A stretch of DNA of 64,000 nucleotides from Ifrita kowaldi (Eukaryota; Chordata; Aves; Passeriformes; Cinclosomatidae): positions 131,016 to 195,015 of the forward strand of contig VZRS01008301.1 in the NCBI GenBank assembly GCA_013398055.1. The letters run 5' to 3'. The notes below the pieces were generated by a model that had not been told where the DNA came from, made no database searches, and saw only the letters and a list, made by a program, of their open reading frames with translations. The first letter of the stretch is position 1; each line of letters starts with the position of its first letter. Shown here one piece after another: positions 39,650 to 51,900 of this stretch. The position numbers were made by a program, and so were the translations under genes.

Positions 39650-40470
39650 TTGACGCCCTCCCTTCAGATACACATTGATAATATACAATGTACACTGTTT
39701 ATATACACTGATAAATCTCCTCTCAGTGTTCTCCTCTCAAGGCTGGAACAGGTCCAACTCCCTCAGTCTCACCTCATACAAGAGATGCTCCAGTCCCTAC
39801 TCATCTTTGTTGCCCTCCGCTGAACCCGCTGCAAGAGCTCCAAGTCTCTCACGTCCTGAGGAGTCCAGAACTGCACACAGCACTCCAGACGTGGCCTCAC
39901 CAGAGCAGAGAGGCAGGATCACCTCCCTTGACCTGCTGGCAATGCTCTTCTAATGCACCCCAGGATTTGACTGACCTCCCCAGCCCCCAGGGAACATAGC
40001 TGGCTCATGGATAACTTCTCCACCAGGACCCCCAGGTCCTTCTCCTCAGAGCTGCTTTCCAGCAGACCAGCTCCCAGTCTGTGCTGGTGCCTGGGATTAT
40101 TCTTCCCCAGGTGCAGGACCCTGCACTTGCCTTTGTTGAATTTCAGAAGGTTCCTTTCTGCCCCTCTCTCCAGCCTGTCGAGGTCCCTCTGAAGGGCTGC
40201 ACTGCACTCCGGGATATTGGCCACTCCTCACAGCTTTGTGTCATCAGGGAGCTCGATGAGGAGACACCTGCCCCTTCAGCCAGGTCATTGATGAGTAAGT
40301 TAAACAATACTGGGCCCAGTATTGACCCTTAGGTGACACCAGTAGGCCTCCAAACAGACTGTGACACTGATCATAACCCACTGAGAGCTGGCATTCAGCT
40401 ATTTCCCGATCCACCTCACTGCCAACTCATCCAACCCCCACTTCCTGAACTTGCCTGTAAGCACCTACAG
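39650..40470 (-). mobile_element. CR1 LINE fragment (end of reverse-transcriptase ORF and part of 3' UTR)
   Basis: The plus strand is the reverse complement of a CR1 LINE, recognisable by strings such as GTGCAGGACCCTGCACTTGC and ACCAGAGCAGAGAGGCAGG. On the minus strand an open frame of 101 codons (39919-40224) contains LLKFNKGKCRVLHLGKNNP and EKDLGVLVEKLSMSQLC, the conserved C-terminal part of the CR1 reverse-transcriptase ORF. Similarity is clear from about 39717 to 40470; the first 65 bases are doubtful. The 5' end is truncated, as usual for CR1, and the terminal octamer repeats of the 3' end are not visible, so the 3' end is also lost or diverged. It is in the same orientation as SEMA5A. 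Confidence 0.9.
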
Positions 40471-43022
40471 TTACTAAGAGTAAACACACTGAACTTAGAA
40501 TTCCTGAATCTTTTGATATTTTTTAAAACAACAAAATAAATTACATCATGACATATGAAAACTACACTCCTGTTTTAAATTTTTCTTTCTTATGTCCCTT
40601 TTTTGTTTAAAATAATATCCTACTAATAAAATCTGAATTGCAAATATGCAGTCGAGTCCATCTGGTTTACTTACATCCTTGCAAGCCAAAAGAAAAAGAC
40701 ATTTTTCTTTTCCTCATACGGCTACTTCAAGAAACAAATCGGGAGCAGGCTGTAAAATTCTTGTTTGACAAAAATATCTGCTTACAGTACAATACATACA
40801 TCCATACATACATGGATAACACTTTGAAGAGTTGTCACCAAATATTTCAGGGGCAGCAAAACGTAAATGAACAGTTTGTCTCTGATGCATTTTGCGGGAC
40901 AGATAGGCAGACCTTCCTGCAAAAGTTTTCATCTTCACAGAGGCAGAAAGGGTCAAGCTCAGTTCTGTAGAGCTTGAATTGATTCCCTCTTGAATTCATT
41001 AGTCCCTTAGTATGGGACTAATACTCTACTTTTTTTGAGCGCAAAAAACTTACAACTGTGCTTATTTCATCATTTTGCTGACTTTAATAATGTTCTCATA
41101 AGTTGACACCAACTGAAGATAATTTTTCAGTGTATGTATTACCCAAAAAAAGAACTGCCATTTTTAATAAGTGCTTGTAATCTAGTCTTGAAGAGGGGAG
41201 TATGGTTTATCCCAGTCTGGGAAATTTATGAGGACTCTGATTCTGAAATATTGCTCTGGAATCACTAATTCAGATCAGTCCTCATAAGGTTCTGACATTA
41301 TAATGCAGCAGCGGATTTCTCATATTTAAACTGGAATAAAGCCTGCATATTTTGAAATTAGGAAATCCACCTGAATATCCAAAAATAACTACTTTGGAAT
41401 GATTATTTCCAAACAGCAATTTCAATTCCATTTGTTGGCAAGCTCTTCAGGACACCTAGTAATGGTTTAGACCACATACTTGTTATTAACTTGCATAGTA
41501 TCAGTACACAGGAATAATTATTTTAGTATTTTATGTTATAGAGTGTTTATTATCAGGAGACAGGCTCCTACTGAGTGTGAGAGTACTTCTGAGGATGCAA
41601 AATATGCAGCTGGGGCAAAATAAAGAAATGCGAATGTGGTCGAAATTCTTAATCCAGTAATCTTGCTGGAGTTCTAGGCATGAAATAAAGTGTATTGTTT
41701 TCTTCTGTTAGTTAACTCAGTACCCTTTTTAGCACTGTGGTGATACAGTTTTCTTTTTTGTATGTACAGATTGCTTAAGTGATGGCTCACAAAGACACCA
41801 AAATAAGAATAAAGAAGTTCAAGGAGTGAAGTTAGTTACAGTAGAAGAGCTAGGATAACATTACTTAGCAAAACAACCTTGTGACCCAGTAGTATCTTAG
41901 GCATATATTGTAAAACACAATGCACAAAAATTTCCAGAAGTTGGGGTATTTTTTATGTCAGAGAAGTCACTATTTGTACAGCTTTAGGCAGATGGCACTA
42001 TTTATTTGCTTAGACATAACATCATAGTAAGATTAGTTTTCAAGCCTTTCAAGTGTGCGAAACCTATCTTCTGTCAGAAATACCAATCCTTGACCCTTGC
42101 TTGTAAGATTTTAAACAACGCTGGGCTGATGCAACCTTCCATTGTCCTTTCAGAACTAATGCAGTGAGAACTCCAGTATGAAGCATAACTTTGACAAATT
42201 TGCCTGACAAAAATCACTGCCATCCAGGGTTGCTTTTGAAGGCTACAGCTGCCAATAGAAGAAAGCTGACGGTTTCTTTGTTTCAGGGGACAGAGTCTCT
42301 ACCCCCGTAATGCAAATCTTATTCCTTATTACAGATGCATAGAGCCTTCAAAGTAAACCGCAGACATTGAAATTTTAGAGAGTTTAATACTTATCTTCTC
42401 ATGATAATTATTCTATTTACCTCACATTATACTTAATTAGCAGATATATAAAAGTCAGCTGTGCTTCATGCTTGGCCTATGCAACTCTGAAGAAGTACAG
42501 AGAGATGGAGAAATCATAGTGAAAATAGCTCCAGTGAATAATGTTGACGGACTTCTGTAAAAGTTTGATAAATGTGTGAATTGCAATACCCAGGTGATAA
42601 TAACCTGATCAAACCTTAAGGATTTTCCCCAGGGAGAACTGAACTTAGGTAACTGCCCTGCTGCTGTCTGCAACTTGAGTATGGCAGTGTTTTCTGGAGA
42701 ACTGATTCTCCAAAGTAGTGACATGTCCCAAATTACTTTTCTCTAGCTGACTCCCAAAACCAGCACGATTATGACAGGATGTTCAAAACTAGTCAGACAT
42801 TGGCAGAAGTCTGTATGAGATACCCTCCACCTGCCCCCCTCCACGTGTTATTTGGAAACTGGCAATCAAAATAACTAGCATGTGCAACTCATGAATGATG
42901 GAAACATCGTGGCATAATGGAAAGCAATGAGCAACTTAAGCTATGGGTGTGTCAACAGGTTTTGCCTGTGGTAAGGTCTGCTGTCACAGTAATAAAGTAC
43001 AGCAAACAGCACCTAATACACC

Positions 43023-43038
43023 AAAAAAAAAAAAAAAA
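43023..43038. repeat. Poly-A run
   Basis: Sixteen consecutive A; no adjoining retroelement is recognised. Confidence 0.9.
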
Positions 43039-45093
43039 TTAGTCCCCAAATGTATTTTCAAGGGTCTTTGTTAACAGTGTTTATGGGAGTAGAGTCATGA
43101 CCAGAGTGAGTGTGCTGAAGCAGAGGGAATGTCTGTCAGAGGCAGCAGCATGTCACAGGGTTCCTCCACCACTGGAAAGTGCTGGAGGAACAGACATAGG
43201 ATATGCAGAGCATATTGGAGTGATTATTAAACAGACATAATAAACTACAAATAAAAGCAGTAACCATGCTTTAGAGGCTACTGTGGGAAGATGAAATAAA
43301 GAATAATGAAAAAAAATTAAAACTGACAATCTCAAGAAATTTATCTGGACACTGAGATATTAGCTCATGAAAGAGTCTGCTCAACAGAGGAACTGAAGTT
43401 GTATTGTCTGAAAGCTCAGCAATAAACCTAAACAAAGAGATTAATAAGACTAGACAATGAGCACTCTGCCATTTACACAAAAAAGACAGAGCAGTTGAGG
43501 TAGTACATCTTCAACCTTTCGGCTTTTTTAAGGCTGTTATTCATATACAAGCATGCCCTATTCCTTGATAATTACGTAAAGTAGATACTGAAGAGTACAT
43601 GTCCCTGATCTGGTGAAGAGACTCTAGTTATCATTGATGGAATTTCAGGATATAGCTTTGGCACAGTTATACAGCCTTAAGTACGATAAATGTGAATAAA
43701 TAAAATTAAAATAATCCAAAAACAAACCCCCACAATGTTCCAAGGCATTACCTCAGGTACGGTTTACCCATTACTCTGTTTACTCCTTGCTATAGTATAG
43801 AAGTAATAGTTAGCAACATAACAGAAGAATGTGAGTATTAAAGCACCCAGCAATGCAGTGAGCAAGTTTAAGATGTTTCAATGCCTGGAGAAATGTATAG
43901 CCTCATGAAATGTATTCATACTCTATCCACATGCGAAAGAAAAAATCCAGCGTAAGCCAGGAAAAAACTAGTCAACCCAAAAGTTAATTATAGGTGAGAG
44001 AAAGATTACATCTGCATTCTCCAAATAACCTGAGTCCCTAATGATAGATGACAAGGAAATTCCTTTTTTTGTCCGGATCACATCTGTAAATCCTATCCTT
44101 TTTCACAAAACAGAGCTAGAATTGCTGGTGAACTCTAACCAAGAAGAAAGCAAGGATGGCAAGTCTTTTGGTGCAATGAATATTTAATTACTGCAAGAGA
44201 AGTCATACAACTATAAAAGACATGATTGAAAAACCCCACAAGGGATCATTTTATCTCCTTTTAAATAAGTCATTCCACTGGAAGATGAGACTTCATATAC
44301 CTCTGGGAAGAGGAATAAATTATCACTTGAGCAGTATTTGAGGCATTTAAGTACTGTTCTACTCAGTAAAATGAGAAAGGCACCATTTTTTTGTTTTGTT
44401 TTCTTTTGTTCTAAAAGGCATTTTAAAAATTAGACAATTAAAGCCCACTGCTCGAACAGGGAGAGGAATGAATAGCCTGCAGCCTTGCATGGGGTCTGTG
44501 ATTTGAAACAGCAGTCCTAAACTGCGAGGGCAGAAGCATGTTTGGGCCCTGCAGCTGGAATAACATTGCCATGCCTTGGGAATTGTCCTGACAGAAGCAG
44601 AGGTACCAGGGACCTTGGGCATTCATGCCTCACTAGAAACGAAATGAGGCTCCAGCCTTGAAATGTCTGAAGTGGACTGCAGGCTTGGTGTAAATACTCA
44701 CCACCACACATCCTTTTTCAACTCACTGAACCAAGGAAAGATGAAACTTCCAAGGAAATTGAAACTTGGTCCTATGTAGGCCACTAAACCAACAAAAAGC
44801 CTGAAGCAGAGACTTGCCCATATACAATTTTTCCCTAAAGTAAGCTTTGCAGGACTTCCACTGGGGCTTGAAGTGTTCTTCTCTTTCAAAAGAAAATGAC
44901 AAAAATATGCTGTGTAAGACAGCATAAACAATACAAGGACTGGTAAAGAACTGTAAAAAGTAGAACTCTTCCCTTCCCTGTCTACTTGTTTTCTAGGGCA
45001 CAGCTTTTCCTTCAGTCTTGTTCTCAACCCAGTAGACTTTCACTGGCTTCCTGCATGGTACCCATCCCCATGGTGAGCCAGGTCCCTTGGAGA

Positions 45094-45119
45094 TGTCCTT
45101 CCACTGTCCTTCCACTGTC
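45094..45119. repeat. 11-base tandem duplication
   Basis: TGTCCTTCCAC occurs twice in tandem followed by TGTC, inside a moderately GC-rich patch. Confidence 0.85.
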
Positions 45120-46202
45120 ACTGAGCCACAGCTTTACTACACCTGTGTCCTGCGGTCACTTCCCTGCTGTGACCAGCTGTGTGGTCCCTCTGACAGCCAG
45201 AAATGCCTCTACCTGTAAATGGTCACGCTGCCTTTTAAGGGAGGTATAACATCTCTGCTGCACAAATAATGTCTCTGTGAGTGTAGCAGCCAAGAAAGGC
45301 AACTGGAAGCCTTTCTCCCTCCTTTAACAGCCCAGTTTTTCAACGGAATGTATGTTAAACAAGGTGAAGCCAAAACAAGCTAAAAGACCAACCACATGCC
45401 TCTGTCACAGTTCTCAAAACCTCATGGCTGGTTCAGTGTCTGTGTGATGTAACACAAAACAATTGTACTGAATTACCAGGACTACACGTATCAAAGGGAA
45501 GATACAGCTAACGAGATGAAATAAACAATCTCTAATAGCATGTTTTGCAACCCAGATGTATTTTCAGATAGCCCATTGAAAAAGTTGTGTGCTAAACTGT
45601 AAATTCCTTAACTGTCATAATACAGTCTAGAACCAAGTGATAATTTGTAAGTTATCCTCTTTGAATACCTGTCGGCTGCATAGCCCTTTTACCTAGTAGC
45701 ATATTTACATTTATTACAGTTTGCTGATCCAACTCTGCCTCTAAATAGCCACTTTTCCAAGTACTCTTAATCTGTTCATCCAACCCATTTCTTTTTCTGA
45801 ATCCACAGAGACATCATTTACTCAGTTATAACTTCAAAAAACCCAAAAAAACCCTTCAATTTGTCCAAGTCACAAATTTTAAATAAATTGACCAGCAGCT
45901 ATATTGTACTCTACCAGATAACCATTCTCTATATGAAACGTTTCTTACTGTTTCACTTCACAGTTCAGAACCTGCATAACAACACTTCAATATGAATATA
46001 ATTCCTTGAGAGCCTCACCTAGTCCTAACAAGTTTGTACAAACAGTCAGAGACACTTCTGATAAACACTGTACACAGGAAGTCATTGTTGAGAGAGACAA
46101 TTAATTTGGATTTCTACTTGCAGTCATTTATCCTTCCCATTTTTCTGCAACCCCCTGCATGTATTTTTCTCCAGTCAAATAAAGCTAGCAGATTCTTCAT
46201 AC

Positions 46203-46410
46203 CTGTATGTTTTGTAAAAGAGACATCTCTTCAGGGGGACCTTAATCACATGTTCCTGAAGGCCCACAAAAAGGACACTCTGGCTGTGCAGGATCTGAAG
46301 GCTCCTGATGGGCTCTCGCTGACTTTTCGGCAGGAGTTCAATTTCCTCAAGCAGGCAGCTGCTTGAAGTCTGGTTCATTGGGGCAAGTACTTTCTTAATA
46401 GTGCCATAGT
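46203..46410 (-). CDS. SEMA5A: SEMA5A exon: C-terminal part of the Sema domain
   Basis: This 208-bp exon encodes the last blades of the semaphorin beta-propeller, the extracellular domain by which class 5 semaphorins engage plexin-type receptors in axon guidance. Read on the minus strand it starts with two bases of a split Asp codon, then YGTIKKVLAPMNQTSSSCLL and on to LFVGLQEHVIKVPLKRCLFY, 68 full codons with no stop, ending in AG of a split Ser codon. It matches the known vertebrate SEMA5A protein nearly residue for residue as I remember it. The acceptor is a pyrimidine-rich tract followed by CAG at 46411-46413, and the donor is GTATGA just below 46203. NQT is a potential N-glycosylation sequon. 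Incoming intron phase is 1 and outgoing phase is 2. Upstream Sema exons are not in the window. SEMA5B is the closest alternative, but the wording fits SEMA5A better. Confidence 0.95.
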
Positions 46411-46623
46411 CTGAAAAAGGCAAGAGGAAAATGAGTTACTAAAAAAATCACACTAGCAATTCTACCTGCTTGGTGTCTTTCAGTGAAAAACTTTTTGTCC
46501 TGTGCTGGATGTTTTCAATGAAGCCTCAGAATGAGGGATCATTTTGACTGAAGTTTCCTAAATTGATACAGTGAAACGAACTTAGAAAACTTTAAAGTCT
46601 GTTTTCATGGGATGCAATAAATT

Positions 46624-46649
46624 TAAAAAAAAAAAAAAGGAAAAAAAAG
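46624..46649. repeat. A-rich run
   Basis: Two A runs separated by GG, about 200 bp upstream (in transcription order) of the Sema exon. Confidence 0.85.
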
Positions 46650-47379
46650 CTAAAAAGTTATTAGTGCAGAGTGGCCTCCACAGCAGTAGTCACAAGAAAA
46701 CAAGGTTTCAAAGTCTGGTTTTATAAATGCACATTCATGCCAAGGGTTACTGATTTCAGTCTACCAGATTGTACTGCACTTTACTATACTTACAGCAGTT
46801 TAAAAAGCAACAAAGTCCATAATTTTCCCAGTTTGTTTTAATATTCTTTGTGTTAAAAATTATGGGGGTTAGAGAGGTATCACACCCATTTAATAAAGCA
46901 CATGTATGTGATTACATGCAAGTCTTAATTGAGTCTAGGTGAATATAGCAATGAATGAGGCTGCATCCCTTCTTACTTCTCTCAATTTTGACCTCTGAAC
47001 AACTACAGTTTTTATCATTCACTCTTCCCTTCTATTCTTAATGTGATTTCTCAGGAAAGACAGTTACGCATTCAAAACCAGTGTCAGAAGATAGGATAAG
47101 ATTTATTATTCACTCCTGCAAAGTTTTTAAATAATTTAAAAATATCAAAGTACATTTGTTCTGAACACAAAGGACCACATTCTCACACTGATAAATATTT
47201 TTGGGAGCTGCAGCATTATGCAATCTTTTATGTGGCAGCAATAGTAAGTATTAAAGATCCAACATTGCAAACACACACAGGGATAAGCCCTTACTCATGA
47301 AGTCCTGAAAGACTTCACTTTTGAGTTGGTAAGAATGGCATGAGGAATGTTTGGGAATGCCTGTTCTGCAGTCTGGAAA

Positions 47380-47655
47380 ACAGTGGGCTTGCCATCACTA
47401 GCACAGGGCCAGAGGCTTGGCTCAGAGCTGGCTGTGCAAGGCTCTCAGGATGTGTCTGACCCTGTCTTGGCGAGTGCTGGTTTTATCCTCGGCAGCAATG
47501 CCTGGTGGACATGTGTCTGTGCCCCCCTACACTGGCTCCACCCTGGGAGCACCTGAGGCCAGGGGCTGGCACCCCTACACAGTCACTGTACCCTCCTGGG
47601 CAACTGGGCTGAGGGCAACACGCCGTTCCCAAACTTTGCTTGGGAAGTGGTGAGG
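47380..47655. other. GC-rich unidentified block
   Basis: This patch of about 275 bp is much richer in GC than its surroundings and opens several overlapping frames on both strands, none resembling a known protein. It is not CR1. It may be an unrecognised repeat fragment. Confidence 0.25.
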
Positions 47656-48419
47656 AACAGCAAGTAAGCAACCTTAAGAAAATACAAAAAAGTAGTCTCA
47701 AATAGACTGCAAAACTAAAGAGAAGACAGAGAACCAAGATGACAACTACTGTTAAAACCTCTTCATTTTCCTGAGAAAGACTGACTATTCAATTCTAAGA
47801 CCTGGGGAAGTACTGGAAGGGAGAGCATACACCAAGCAGCAGAGGAAGTTAATAGGAAGTTTATGCGTAAGATACTATATTCCATAATATTATATAATTC
47901 TATTAAACAGTCAAAACTAATTAGACAAACCATAAATTATTAGCTCAGTATATAAAATGGATTCCCTTTAGTCCATAAAAAGATTTTGAACATATCAAAT
48001 CATGTATGCATGTTAAAATCTTCTGCCTAGCCCCTCAAGTTTTAATATAATCACTTCATATACCTGTTTACATTTTTCCTCCTTTCTTGATATAAACACG
48101 CTTGACCGTCTTTTAGGAAAAAATCTTTCATTAAATTGTAATTTTAATTTTTATTAACCTTTTTGATATTAAAATATCTTATTTGATGATCACTTTTTTT
48201 TTTCCAAACAACCTAAAGCAGACTTATATTCAAAAATGAATTAAATTGTTGCCAACAGTCAGTTTTGCCCCACAATTAAGCAATAACCAGCTCAGCTGAA
48301 AAGCGTAACAAGCAGTGTTTCCACTGATGACTACTGGATGCAAAATCTTGACTATAATTACAGTAAGTTTCATGGTCAAAATATGGTCTGAGACATGTCC
48401 CAAAATTTTAGTGCCTGTG

Positions 48420-48999
48420 TGTGCTTGTTTTGGCTGAGGAAGAATTAATTGTCTTCAGATTGGCTGGTATGGGGCTATGTCTTGGGTTTGTGCTGAGCAC
48501 AGGGCTGAAAATATAGAGATGTTTTTATTATTGCTGAGCAGGGCTTGCACAGAGCCAAGGCCTTTCTGCTTTTCGTACTGCCATGCTGGAGAGGAAGCTG
48601 GGGGTGCCTGGGAGGCTGGGAGGAGACACAGCTGAGACAAGTGACCCCAACTGACCAAAGGGATATTCCAGACCATGTGACATCATGCTCAGATATAAAG
48701 TGGTGGAAGAAGGAAGAAGGGGAGGACACTTGGCGGGATGGCACCTGTCTTCCCAAGTCACCACTACATGTGATGGGGCCCTGCTCTCCTGGAGATGGCT
48801 GAACACTGTCTGCCCATGGGAAGGAGTGAATTCATTCCTTGTTTTGCTTTGCTTGTGTGTGTGGCTTTTGCTTTTCCTATTAAACTGTCTTTATCTCAAC
48901 CCACACATTTTCTTCTGATTCTCTCCCCAATCCCACTGGTGGGGGAGTGAGTGAGGGGCTGTGTGGTACTTGGACGCTGGCTGGGGTTAAACCATGACA
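48420..48999 (+). mobile_element. Solo LTR of an avian endogenous retrovirus, 580 bp, with 5-bp target duplication
   Basis: The block opens with TGTGCTTGTTTTGGCTGAGG and closes with GGTTAAACCATGACA, so it has the TG...CA termini of retroviral LTRs. It is flanked on both sides by CTGTG (48415-48419 and 49000-49004), a 5-bp target-site duplication. Internally there is a TATA-like TATAAA at 48694-48699 and a polyadenylation-like ATTAAA at 48879-48884, in the order expected for U3 and R. The terminal sequences match an LTR type I know as very common in neoavian genomes. No internal retroviral coding sequence adjoins it, so it is the product of recombination between two LTRs. It lies in an intron, antisense to SEMA5A. 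Overlapping short reading frames inside it are not genes. Confidence 0.88.
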
Positions 49000-51900
49000 C
49001 TGTGCTAATTACTGAGTGAAAGATGAATTATTTTCTTTTGAGCAGAAAAGCTGGAAAAATGTACTAAGAAGAAGCAGTGAGATCATTTTACAGATGTAAA
49101 TTAATTGGTATTGCTTTATGGATCAGTCAGTGCAACTCTATATCACTTGCTTAACTGGCAGACAACAGATTCAGTATGATCCATGATGCATTGGCTTGTC
49201 ACAGTTTTCCTGCATGAGACAAAAATCAGGTACGCATTCAGCATGTGTTTCTTCTACAGACTAATATTTCTTCCTACCACTGTGCTGGGTCTAGCATCTA
49301 CAGACTGAACCACTTGCTGTCACCTTCCCCAAGAGAAGAAAAAAAACATGACTGCAGGCCTCCCTCCCCTGTGCCTACTTACACATTCAGTTTAGAAATA
49401 CAGCGTTGGACAGGAGAATATGATCAAACACTTTGTGTTTCTTGTGGCTCATTTATTATAGAGGGCAAACTTACATTTCTTTATATTCGAGTCTATGACC
49501 TGGAGATCATAGTTACAGCTGCATACCATCCCAGAAAGAAATAAAATACTCTCACTTTGAGAACTGCAGCACTAATGCCTTCCCCAAGATATCTGTCATT
49601 GCTTTTGTTTTTCCTTCTTATCTTGGCATACATTCTCCATTTCTCATATTTCCTTTTGCTCTCTTTCAACATCTCCCAAACCATTCCTTTTTCATTTGTT
49701 GTCTAAGAGGATCAGCACTCAGAAATGTTGAAAGTCACAACTGACTGAGCTTCAACTGAAGAAACAGTGCCTGAGATCCCACAGATCATCAGGAAGAAAC
49801 ACTGTTCTTCTCAGGAGCAATGTGGGTCATATGCAAACTCAACAAAAAGGAACAGAATGTTACCTGAGATCTACTTCTGCCTCAATAAACTCCCCTACTT
49901 CTGACTTCTACAACCTATCTTCTCTGCCTTAAATTCCTACTGTGTAAGACTGATTTTGCAAGGACCACCTGGGAGGCCAGACTAGGGTGAGGATCTGGTT
50001 TTACTCTACAACTTTGGGACAGGCACAGATTGGTGGTTATGTTCACCAGCCTATGGTACGTAGCAAGGGTGTGTAGATATCAATGTCCTTAAACTATAGT
50101 AGTATGCAATGTGGCTGTATCAGGCTTCCTTACAGCAGAAAATCACAGCCAGTGATTCCAGTGCTTTCAAACACCAGGTGTTTTGCTCCAGTGTTTCCAA
50201 TCCTACTACAATGTGTGCAACATTATGCACAGCCTCCAGCAAAGACTGCAGATTTCCTAAAGAACTTGTAGAAGTCCCATCCTCGAAAGTGTTGTCTGTC
50301 AGGCCATTTTCACACCATAGCTGCAAAGCAAACTAGGGAGAAAAGTAGGGGAAGAAAGAAGTCTGGAACATGGCTCTAGGGCATGGAGCTTTTCAGACCT
50401 GTCACAATCTTTCCAGTGAATATTTAACTATATAATCACCCTAACTTTCCACTTCTGCCAAGAAACAGCTAAGAAGGATAGTAAGCACAGAGCATCTTAA
50501 TGGATGTAACTTTATCTCTGTGGACACAGAGAAAGCTCCAGTTTCATCACAAATGTCAAGCCTGAGCCTAGCAGCCATTTAAGAATTCAAATGAATGGCA
50601 TCTTTGCATCCTGACCATAAGCAAGACACACTGGGATAGATCCAGACACCTGACAGCCTTTATTTAAGGATGGCCAACTATATACAGGAGTAGTAAAAGA
50701 TAATGACATTGGCCAGAATGAGTAAATAATGTGCTTTGTTAGCCTGCACTGCAATACTTTCAGAAACTTGCAAAATCCACAACTGAACATCAGAAATCTA
50801 ATCACTGTGAAAGAAGAGAAACATTCTTGTTAAAATACTGCTGCGTAATGCGTAGGAGACTATGAAGAACTGCATGGAGAACCAGAGATGGAGTTTTAGA
50901 GAACATGCCTGGAGGCAAATAAGTCTGTAATGAACAAAATTATAATGGGACAAAATGAAAAGGTGATTTCTAAAAGTGAAAAATAAAGTTTAAGATGTAA
51001 GTGGTATAAATCATAGCCAGCAATGGAAAACACTGCAAGAGTGCACTCGAAATCGTTATATCTTTGGTGACACCTGCAAAGCAAAACAGAAAATGAACAT
51101 ACAAAACAAACAGCAGATGCAACAAACTAATAAACCTGTAATTTCCTGAGTTTCCTAACAGAAATAAAACCACTCAAAGAATCTTTAGCGAATACTTGCT
51201 ATAGAGGAGAATAAATATTTACATGAGCTGTTACGTTTACAAAATATTGCTGCCTTCTTTGCACAAACACATCTTCAACAAATCATCATGAGGCAGTGTA
51301 GAAGTGCATTTCACTTCTTTGAAAGAAGGCAAAAAATCTCTATCCATTCCTTTTTGAGAGGGAAACACTTTCTATCTTAACTCTTTCCATAGCACCTTGG
51401 AGAGTGGGTTGGTCTCCAGAAAGCAACTGAACCAGCACCAGGAGACAGAATCCAAACCAATGGTTTTCAAAAGAGAAGCCTACAGTATTGTCTTTCATTA
51501 ATGTTGCTAAAAAATCATTGCTGTCTTCTAAACTAGATGAGTTGCAAGCAAAAGAAACTTGCAGTAGCCTCAAAATATCTCTTCGGGCCAGCTCTTTAAG
51601 ACTTTACAAATATTCCTGCACTTTCTGAGCACAATAACGTGCCTTCACAGATCTGAAAATCTCCTCACGTATAGCAAGAAAAAAAGCAAGAAACAGCAAA
51701 ATCTGTTGTAAATTATAAACTGTCAATGTAAATATGGGCCTGTTTTCCAAAATTCCCACAAAACATTCTTCAGAATAGTACGATGTCTTAAGCAGATGGA
51801 AGGATGTGGTCAATGCAGAGGAAAGGGGCAGTCAACACAACACACAGATGCTAAAGCAACATTCAGAACTTCAGGAGAAGCTTGTAACTAAACTTGAATA

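Larger units (their letters stand above)
34496..46202 (-). other. SEMA5A: SEMA5A intron between Sema and PSI exons (11.7 kb)
   Basis: It is bounded by a GTATGA donor below 46203 and a CAG acceptor above 34495. It contains a CR1 3' end at 35.4-35.8 kb, an antisense CR1 fragment at 39.7-40.5 kb, a possible tRNA-derived SINE relic near 39.0 kb, and two moderately GC-rich unidentified patches around 44.4-44.7 and 45.0-45.25 kb. Nothing else coding is supported. Confidence 0.85.

Noticed and set aside
44359..45249. Several overlapping frames of 60-110 codons on both strands
   Set aside because: They reflect a somewhat GC-richer patch; none resembles a known protein and no consistent splice sites frame them.
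48455..48918. Cluster of overlapping 70-93-codon frames
   Set aside because: All fall inside the solo LTR, which is non-coding.
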